Source: Aquifex sp.
Lineage (GTDB): Bacteria; Aquificota; Aquificia; Aquificales; Aquificaceae
Direction: 5' to 3'
DNA: 7,807 nucleotides
NCBI GenBank assembly: GCA_003978875.1
Contig: QNXQ01000126.1
Span: 1-7,807 of the forward strand
This document shows, piece after piece, positions 1-5,204 of this stretch (positions within the stretch are counted from its first letter, which is position 1; every line of letters begins with the position of its first letter). A program made the position numbers and the translations under genes. The notes under the pieces were generated by a model. The model had not been told where the DNA came from and did no database searches. It saw nothing but the letters and a program-made list of their open reading frames with translations.

Positions 1-1
1 G

Positions 2-679
2 GATTTTATATTGGAGTTTCTTTTTGTTGCAGCTCTTATAGGTCAACACCTTTCCAGACTTGCTGAGGATTTAATTATTTGGAATACGGAAGAGTTTGGT
101 TTTGTAGAACTCCCCGATAAACTCTGTACCGGAAGTTCTATAATGCCCCAGAAAAAGAATCCCGATGTTTTAGAAATTATCAGGGGAAAGACGGGAAGAC
201 TTTACGGAAACTTAATGGCTTTGCTAACGGTAATGAAGGGTCTTCCCATGGCGTATAACAGGGATATGCAAGAGGATAAAGAACCACTCTTTGACAGTAT
301 AAGGAATTTAAAAAACATGATAAAGGGAATGCAGCTTGTACTCGATGGATTAACTCTTAAGGAACAAGTTATGAAAAGAGCTTCCGGGAATTTCCTCCTT
401 ATCACCGATTTGGCTAATTACCTCGTGGAAAAAGGAATTCCCTTCAGAACCGCACACCACATAGCGGGAAGCATAGTTGCTTATTTAGTGGAAAAAGGGA
501 AGAAACTTGAAGATTTAACTCTTGAAGAATTAAAACAGTTTTCAGAAAAGTTTGAAGAAGATGTTTTTGGTATTTTAACACCCGAAAAATCAACCGATAG
601 GAAAAGAGCTTTTGGCGGAACAGCACGAGAAGAAGTTTTAAGAAGAATAGAGGTTGCTAAGTTGGAAGAGGGATTATAA
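2..679 (+). CDS. argH: Argininosuccinate lyase, C-terminal half (5' end cut by window edge)
   Basis: Cytosolic enzyme that splits argininosuccinate into arginine and fumarate, the last step of arginine synthesis. The frame is open from base 2; the TTG at 11 is an internal Leu codon (the protein reads DFILEFLFVAALIGQHLSRL), not a start. The fumarase/aspartase superfamily signature GSSIMPQKKNPD is at about 131-166 and contains the mobile-loop serine that acts as catalytic acid/base. Downstream come the helical bundle segment and a C-terminal domain ending in LEEGL. About 226 residues are present; the family is usually about 455-470, so roughly half is missing to the left. It is the only gene here unrelated to respiration. 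No convincing terminator separates it from nuoH, so some read-through into the nuo genes is possible. Identity is secure from the signature and the flanking helices. Confidence 0.97.
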   Translation, partial: DFILEFLFVAALIGQHLSRLAEDLIIWNTEEFGFVELPDKLCTGSSIMPQKKNPDVLEIIRGKTGRLYGNLMALLTVMKGLPMAYNRDMQEDKEPLFDSIRNLKNMIKGMQLVLDGLTLKEQVMKRASGNFLLITDLANYLVEKGIPFRTAHHIAGSIVAYLVEKGKKLEDLTLEELKQFSEKFEEDVFGILTPEKSTDRKRAFGGTAREEVLRRIEVAKLEEGL

Positions 680-696
680 GCTTGATTTATAAGCTT
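674..696 (+). repeat. Direct repeat of TTATAAGCTT across the argH stop
   Basis: The 10-base unit TTATAAGCTT occurs at 674-683 and again at 687-696, separated by GAT. The first copy includes the argH stop codon (TAA, 677-679). Each copy holds the palindrome AAGCTT, so the two could also pair as a 6-bp stem around a 7-base loop. The repeat is visible directly. Any function (weak terminator, regulator site, or chance) is unknown. Confidence 0.5.
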
Positions 697-701
697 TCTT
701 A

Positions 702-730
702 TTTAAAGTTATCGCGATTTTTGGTAAACT
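702..730 (+). promoter_or_regulatory. Weak candidate promoter for the nuo operon in the argH-nuoH gap
   Basis: TTTAAA at 702-707 (4 of 6 to TTGACA) and TAAACT at 725-730 (4 of 6 to TATAAT) are separated by 17 bases, the optimal sigma-70 spacing. The spacer holds the perfect 8-bp palindrome ATCGCGAT (711-718), a possible operator. Transcription would begin near 737, leaving a leader of about 15 bases before the nuoH start at 752. The gap is AT-rich, so chance matches of this quality are common. The whole gap (680-751) has no coding potential that I can see. Confidence 0.25.
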
Positions 731-741
731 TTTATGCACTC

Positions 742-746
742 GGAGG
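742..746 (+). promoter_or_regulatory. Ribosome binding site that sets the nuoH start
   Basis: GGAGG lies 5 bases before the ATG at 752 and fits it well. The in-frame upstream ATG at 734 lies before this site and has no purine-rich stretch of its own. The longer reading (six extra residues, MHSEDT) is therefore unlikely. Confidence 0.8.
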
Positions 747-751
747 ATACC

Positions 752-1801
752 ATGCATAGTTTCTGGGTAGACCTTCTTGTGGCAATAATAAAGATATTGG
801 TAATACTGGGAATAGCTCTGGGGATAGGGGCATTTCTCACTTGGGTGGAAAGAAAAGTTGCCGCTCACATTCAAAGAAGACCGGGGCCAATGGTTGTAGG
901 TTGGCACGGACTTTTGCAACCCCTGGCGGACGGTGTGAAGTTGCTTACTAAGGAAGATTTATTTCCCAGATACGGAGATAAGTTCTTATATCACCTAGCT
1001 ATAATTCTGGCTTTGGTTCCTGCTACACTTGTATTTTCCGTAGTTCCCTTTGGTCCGGAATTTGAAATATTCGGATACAAGGTAAAACCTATACTCTCGG
1101 ATGTGAATGTAGGCTTACTTCTCGTTTTTGCATTGGGTTCTATGGCGGTTTACGCCGTTGCTTTAGCAGGTTGGGCTTCTAACTCCAAGTATCCGCTTAT
1201 AGCCTCTATGAGAAAGGCCGGAGTTTTGGTTTCCTATGAGGTTGTAATCACTTTTGCCGTAATGGGACCTATAATCCTTGCGGGAACCCTGTCGACATAT
1301 GAAATAGTTGAAAAGCAGATAGAGCAGAAACTTTGGTATATTTGGCTTCAACCTATAGCTTTCGTAGTTTACATGTTTGCAGCCCTTGCGGAAATGGGAA
1401 GAGTACCCTTTGATGTTCAGGAAGCGGAAGCTGAACTGGTTACGGGTTTTACCGTTGAATACGGCGGTATGAAATTCGGTTTATTTCCTCTGGTGGAATG
1501 GTATATAGAAGGTCTCACCCTTTCTGCTATAGCAGTTGTTCTTTTCTTTGGTGGCTGGTCACCGATAAACATACCTTTTGTAGGATTTGTAGACCCATTA
1601 TTCTTCCTGGGACCATTATCCCCGTTCGTGTGGTTTATCCTTAAAACTACGGCTCTATTCCTCTTTATACTTTGGCTTCACTGGACGCTACCGAGATATC
1701 GTATAGACCAGATAACTCAAAATGCCTGGAAAATTATGCTTCCACTTACATTATTTAATATTGTTATTACGGCAGTTCTTGCTCCTATCGTATGGAGGTA
1801 A
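752..1801 (+). CDS. nuoH: NADH-quinone oxidoreductase subunit H (ND1 homologue)
   Basis: Integral membrane subunit that forms much of the quinone chamber of complex I and joins the peripheral arm to the proton-pumping arm. It is 349 residues, normal for NuoH, with about eight hydrophobic segments. Family blocks seen: ERKVAAHIQRRPGP (residues 33-46), GLLQPLADGVKLLTKED (53-69), AGWASNSKYPL (139-149) and RVPFDVQEAEAELVTGF (217-233), the acidic loop facing the quinone site, with D221, E224, E226 and E228. EYGGMKF (236-242) follows. Two departures from consensus: RKAGVLVSYE (154-163) has Val158 where the family usually has Gln in RxAAQxxSYE, and VQEAE replaces the usual LPEAE. The start at 752 is chosen from the GGAGG site. 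It is the first gene of the nuo run, 72 bases after argH, and its last codons carry the nuoI ribosome binding site. Confidence 0.97.
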   Translation: MHSFWVDLLVAIIKILVILGIALGIGAFLTWVERKVAAHIQRRPGPMVVGWHGLLQPLADGVKLLTKEDLFPRYGDKFLYHLAIILALVPATLVFSVVPFGPEFEIFGYKVKPILSDVNVGLLLVFALGSMAVYAVALAGWASNSKYPLIASMRKAGVLVSYEVVITFAVMGPIILAGTLSTYEIVEKQIEQKLWYIWLQPIAFVVYMFAALAEMGRVPFDVQEAEAELVTGFTVEYGGMKFGLFPLVEWYIEGLTLSAIAVVLFFGGWSPINIPFVGFVDPLFFLGPLSPFVWFILKTTALFLFILWLHWTLPRYRIDQITQNAWKIMLPLTLFNIVITAVLAPIVWR

Positions 1802-1807
1802 AGAGAA

Positions 1808-2434
1808 ATGATTAAGAAGGTAGCTGCAAAACCTTTATCTTGGTTAGAAAGAATATTTTTTATAGATTTCGTTAGAGGATTGAAAATAACCTTAAAAAAT
1901 GCTTTCAGAAAAACAATCACAACCCATTATCCCTACGAAAAGATAACTCCTCCAAAGCGTTTCAGAGGTTTCTTTGCCCACAAAGTTGTGGATGGAACAG
2001 AACCCCAACCTGCCTTCCAAGAATGGGTAAACAGGTATAATATCCAAGTCGAGTACGGAAAAAGCAGATGTGTTGTATGTTTGAGGTGTAAAAGAGCCTG
2101 CCCTGTACCTCAACTGTTTGAAATAGAAGGTAAAAAGCTTCCTAATGGGAAGAGGGTGGTGAGTGTTTTTAACATGAATATGCTCCTTTGCACTTACTGC
2201 GGTTTCTGTGTAGATGCATGTCCCGTAGACTGTCTTTACCAAACCGATATACATGAAACTGCAAGCTACACAAGGAAGGATGCTATACTTACGTTAGAAA
2301 TTCTCGAGCAAATAGGTAGAGATTGGCAGATGAGAAGGGAAAATGAACCCGACAGAATATGGATAGATGATGAACAAAGAATGAAGTTATGGTATGAGAA
2401 TGATGTAAAATTACCTAAACCCGAGGGAGTTTAA
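1808..2434 (+). CDS. nuoI: NADH-quinone oxidoreductase subunit I (two [4Fe-4S] clusters)
   Basis: Peripheral ferredoxin-like subunit that carries clusters N6a and N6b and passes electrons towards the terminal N2 cluster. It is 208 residues. Two CxxCxxCxxxCP motifs are present: C88, C91, C94, C98 (CVVCLRCKRACP) and C128, C131, C134, C138 (CTYCGFCVDACP). By the usual ferredoxin pattern the last Cys of each motif completes the other cluster. An additional Cys, C142, follows the second motif. The N-terminal part has the usual amphipathic, basic helix (residues about 10-40). Between RFRG (51-54) and C88 there are about 33 residues, roughly 18 more than in typical NuoI, so a loop insertion is likely. 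The C-terminal tail (about 170-208) is charged. The GGAGG at 1794-1798, inside the end of nuoH, sits 9 bases before the ATG. The stop shares one base with the nuoJ start (TAATG). Confidence 0.97.
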   Translation: MIKKVAAKPLSWLERIFFIDFVRGLKITLKNAFRKTITTHYPYEKITPPKRFRGFFAHKVVDGTEPQPAFQEWVNRYNIQVEYGKSRCVVCLRCKRACPVPQLFEIEGKKLPNGKRVVSVFNMNMLLCTYCGFCVDACPVDCLYQTDIHETASYTRKDAILTLEILEQIGRDWQMRRENEPDRIWIDDEQRMKLWYENDVKLPKPEGV

Positions 2435-2967
2435 TGGGGAAGTTGATAATCTTCGGATTCTTCTCTTTAATGGCTATTCTATCTGGAATAGGAATCATTA
2501 CATTAAAAAATCCCGTATACGTTGTTGTTGCTCTTCTTTCTTCACTTATAGCTGTTGCTGGTATATTCTTTACGGCAGGAGCTGAACTTGTTGGTGCCCT
2601 TCAACTCCTGATTTATGCAGTTGCCATAGCAATCTTCTATATCATAGTAATCAGTGCTGTACCTTGGCAAAAGGCCAAAAAGTCTGAAACTCACCACAGA
2701 TTTGAAGGACTCATTTCTCTACCGGTAGTCCTGCTGCTCTATATTGAAATGATTGTTGTATTCCTGTTAGGGGTTAAGGCTTCTCCTAAGGGGGAAATAG
2801 CAAAGTTTATCGAAAAGATTGGAAATGCGGAAGTAGTAGGTGCTATTCTTTTCAGTAAATATTTCTTGGCCTTTGAGGTTGTGTCTTTAGTTCTTTTGGT
2901 GGGTATGATAGGTGCTGTACTAATAGGAAGAAAGGAGAGTCAGACCTATGAAGACGATACCACTTGA
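2434..2967 (+). CDS. nuoJ: NADH-quinone oxidoreductase subunit J (ND6 homologue)
   Basis: Membrane subunit of the E-channel region between the quinone module and the antiporter subunits. It is 177 residues, within the normal range, with about five hydrophobic helices. The TM3 block GALQLLIYAVAIAIFYIIVIS (residues 54-74) corresponds to the family's VQxxIYAGAVMVLFLFVIM, whose pi-bulge region rotates during turnover. Here the Gly after YA is Val63, and MVLF is replaced by AIFY. The C-terminal helix matches the family well: FEVVSLVLLVGMIGAVLIG (147-165). The start ATG overlaps the nuoI stop by one base, with GGGAG at 2425-2429 four bases upstream. The 3' end overlaps nuoK by 20 bases. Identification rests on the two motifs plus its place between nuoI and nuoK. 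Confidence 0.95.
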   Translation: MGKLIIFGFFSLMAILSGIGIITLKNPVYVVVALLSSLIAVAGIFFTAGAELVGALQLLIYAVAIAIFYIIVISAVPWQKAKKSETHHRFEGLISLPVVLLLYIEMIVVFLLGVKASPKGEIAKFIEKIGNAEVVGAILFSKYFLAFEVVSLVLLVGMIGAVLIGRKESQTYEDDTT

Positions 2968-3256
2968 AGCGTTCTTAGTGGTAAGTATGATTCTCTTTGG
3001 GCTCGGAGTGATAGGTATAATCGCAAGGAGAAATTTAGTAACGGTTTTAATGAGTTTGGAACTTGCCCTTAATGCTGTAAATATTGCATTAGTAGGTGCT
3101 GACCATCACTTGGGGCTTGCAGAAGGTCAAATTTTTGCGCTGTTTATTATAGCCCTCGCAGCTACAGAGGCGGCTGTAGGACTTGGAATAATAATCGCTA
3201 TTTTCAGGCTTAAGAAAGTTGAAAGCACAGACGAAATAAGCGAGTTGAGGGGCTAA
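2948..3256 (+). CDS. nuoK: NADH-quinone oxidoreductase subunit K (ND4L homologue)
   Basis: Small membrane subunit, 102 residues with three transmembrane helices, on the proton path between NuoJ and NuoN. The two buried glutamates essential in this family are present: E38 in LMSLELALNAVN (34-45) and E74 in LAATEAAVGLG (70-80). They correspond to E36 and E72 of E. coli NuoK. The start at 2948 lies inside nuoJ, giving a 20-base overlap in a different frame. GGAG at 2934-2937 is about 10 bases upstream, so translation is probably coupled to nuoJ. The C-terminus is short and charged (RLKKVESTDEISELRG). No departures from the family core were noticed. Confidence 0.97.
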   Translation: MKTIPLEAFLVVSMILFGLGVIGIIARRNLVTVLMSLELALNAVNIALVGADHHLGLAEGQIFALFIIALAATEAAVGLGIIIAIFRLKKVESTDEISELRG

Positions 3257-3257
3257 A

Positions 3258-5192
3258 ATGGAAGGGTTATTTGTCATACTAACACCGCTAATAGCGTTTT
3301 TAATAATCCTGGCATTTGGGAGGAAGATAGGAGACTTAGGAAGCGGTATCCTAGCCTCAGTAGCAGCAGGTCTTACCACTATCTTTTCTCTCGTTGTCAC
3401 CCTAAAAGCTATACATAACCCGATTCATATCAAACTCTACAACTTCCTACCTATAGACAACTACACCCTCCAAATAGGCTTCTACTTCGACTCTCTCTCT
3501 TCCATAATGACCCTGGTCGTCACCTTCGTAGCCACCCTTATCTTCATCTACTCTATCGGATACATGAAAGATGAATTCGGCACCTGGACTTTCAAATTCT
3601 ACGCATACCTCTCACTCTTCCTATTCGCTATGCTCCTTATAGTCCTGTCCGATAACCTCCTCGGTATATTCTTCGGTTGGGAAGGTGTAGGCCTCGCTTC
3701 ATACCTCCTCATCGGCTACTACCACAAACAGAAAAAAGCCACAAATGCCTCCTTCGAAGCTTTCGTTATGAACAGAATAGGTGACTGGCTGTTTATCTTC
3801 GGTATCATCTACACCTTCTACCTTTTCGGAACCTTGGACATCGTGGATATATTCGCAAAAGTAGAAAGCGTTGACAAATACGCTCTCGGAATAGCAACTA
3901 TGTTACTTTTCGGAGGAGCTGTCGGAAAATCCGGACAGTTTCCGTTGCACACCTGGCTTCCAAACGCAATGGCAGGTCCCACTCCCGTGAGCGCACTCTT
4001 GCACGCAGCTACCATGGTAGCCGCAGGAGTTTACATGGTAGCAAGACTCTACCCTGTCTTTGAAGCAACACCTCAAACACTAAAACTCATAGTAGTTATC
4101 GGAGCGGTGACTATGACAATGGCAGCATTAGCGGGAGCGGTTCACAGCGACATCAAAAAGATAATAGCTTTCTCTACGATGTCGCAACTGGGTTATATGT
4201 TTGTAGCGTTGGGAGTCGGAGACGAAGGCGGAGCGATGTTTCACCTCACAACCCACGCCTTCTTCAAAGCACTCCTGTTCTTATCAGCGGGAGCGGTAAT
4301 TACAGCATTTCATCACCACCTATACGACATATTCAAGATGGGGGGACTCAAGAAATACATGCCAGTGAGTTACGTAGCGTTTATGATAGGGGCGTTGAGT
4401 TTAGCGGGAGTAGTACCCTTTAGCGGATTTTGGAGTAAGGACAGGATAATAGCGAGTATGTATGAGTGGAGTGGGGTATTAGGAGTAATAGGGACAATAG
4501 TAGCGTTTATAACGGCGTATTACAGCTTTAGGGAAGGATTTTTAGTATTTCATGGGCAAGAGAGGTGGAGGGAGCATTACGGGAAGGAGGTGAAGGAAGT
4601 AGAAGGAGTGATGACGGTACCCATGGGATTGTTAGGTTTTGTGACGGTACTCAGCGGTATATTTGGTTTATGGCTAGAGCATTGGTATGTTGGAGTAATA
4701 GGAGGGGAGGAGAAAGGGATACATTTGAGTGTTGCGGTGGTATCTTTGGGAGTGGCAGTATTGGGTATATGGCTGGCTTATGCGGTGTATGTGAAGGAGG
4801 TAATAGATTACAGGAAGGCGTATGGAGCGCTTAAGGCTATACACACAACTTTCAAAGAGCAATTCTTTACAGAAAAACTCTATCACAATATACTCGCCGG
4901 AGGGTATATGCAGGCTTCAAGGTACTCCTTCAAGTTCATAGACAGAGGAATTATAGATGGTTTTATAAATGCCCTGTATAAAAACTTTTTCAGCTTTGTA
5001 AGATTTTTATGGAAAAATCTCGATATAAAAATTATCGATCTAATTATTCACGAAAGTGTACTTACAGCCTTCAGGGTGGGAAAGATTTCAAGACAACTTC
5101 AAACTGGATTGCTGAACCATTACATTCTCTTCCTTACTATAGGTGTGGTTGTAATTCTCGGTATTATGCTTTACATACTCGATAGGTTGTAA
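3258..5192 (+). CDS. nuoL: NADH-quinone oxidoreductase subunit L (ND5 homologue, distal proton pump)
   Basis: Antiporter-like subunit at the tip of the membrane arm, 644 residues (family about 610-660). The pumping residues are present and align with E. coli NuoL: E142 in FGWEGVGLASYLL, D176 in NRIGDW, K224 in GKSGQFPLHTWLP, H249 in LLHAATMV, H329/H333/K337 in MFHLTTHAFFKALLF, and K394 in FWSKD (broken helix TM12). N236 stands where WLPDAM or WLADAM is usual (Asp to Asn). The C-terminal 115 residues form the long lateral helix and final anchor, with the family motif RQLQTGLLNHYILF (612-625). GAGG at 3247-3250 precedes the ATG by 7 bases, and the gap to nuoK is one base. Codon use changes sharply within the gene: Phe is TTC in 17 of 18 codons at residues 51-193 but TTT in 9 of 9 at residues 371-520. 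The frame is intact throughout. Confidence 0.97.
   Translation: MEGLFVILTPLIAFLIILAFGRKIGDLGSGILASVAAGLTTIFSLVVTLKAIHNPIHIKLYNFLPIDNYTLQIGFYFDSLSSIMTLVVTFVATLIFIYSIGYMKDEFGTWTFKFYAYLSLFLFAMLLIVLSDNLLGIFFGWEGVGLASYLLIGYYHKQKKATNASFEAFVMNRIGDWLFIFGIIYTFYLFGTLDIVDIFAKVESVDKYALGIATMLLFGGAVGKSGQFPLHTWLPNAMAGPTPVSALLHAATMVAAGVYMVARLYPVFEATPQTLKLIVVIGAVTMTMAALAGAVHSDIKKIIAFSTMSQLGYMFVALGVGDEGGAMFHLTTHAFFKALLFLSAGAVITAFHHHLYDIFKMGGLKKYMPVSYVAFMIGALSLAGVVPFSGFWSKDRIIASMYEWSGVLGVIGTIVAFITAYYSFREGFLVFHGQERWREHYGKEVKEVEGVMTVPMGLLGFVTVLSGIFGLWLEHWYVGVIGGEEKGIHLSVAVVSLGVAVLGIWLAYAVYVKEVIDYRKAYGALKAIHTTFKEQFFTEKLYHNILAGGYMQASRYSFKFIDRGIIDGFINALYKNFFSFVRFLWKNLDIKIIDLIIHESVLTAFRVGKISRQLQTGLLNHYILFLTIGVVVILGIMLYILDRL
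4584..4593 (+). other. Full-length Shine-Dalgarno-like match inside nuoL
   Basis: AAGGAGGTGA would pair without mismatch to the usual 3' end of bacterial 16S rRNA. It encodes part of the KEVKE stretch at residues 443-447. The nearest downstream in-frame ATG is at 4611, 17 bases away, too far for normal initiation. A second, shorter copy (AAGGAGGT) is at 4794-4801. The match is seen directly; a role in pausing or internal initiation is speculative. Confidence 0.3.
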
Positions 5193-5204
5193 GGGGTAAG
5201 AAAG

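Noticed and set aside
678..704. Hairpin of AAGCTT / AAGCTT followed by a T-rich stretch, as a terminator for argH
   Set aside because: The stem is only 6 bp with two G-C pairs and the following Ts are interrupted. This is far too weak for a thermophile's intrinsic terminator.
734..751. Upstream in-frame ATG at 734 as the nuoH start
   Set aside because: It precedes the strong GGAGG at 742-746, which is ideally placed for the ATG at 752. The extra residues MHSEDT have no family support.
1892..2254. 120-codon open frame on the minus strand opposite nuoI
   Set aside because: It lies entirely across a clear ferredoxin-type gene, has no recognisable protein features and no ribosome binding site. 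It is a shadow of nuoI.
4565..4834. 89-codon frame on the + strand inside nuoL, starting at a GTG
   Set aside because: Its Gly/Arg/Ser-rich translation follows from the G-rich codons of nuoL in another frame. There is no sign of an independent protein.
3258..5192. Reading the codon shift in nuoL as evidence of a frameshift or gene fusion
   Set aside because: All antiporter motifs occur in the right order and spacing in one continuous frame, so the protein is a normal single NuoL.
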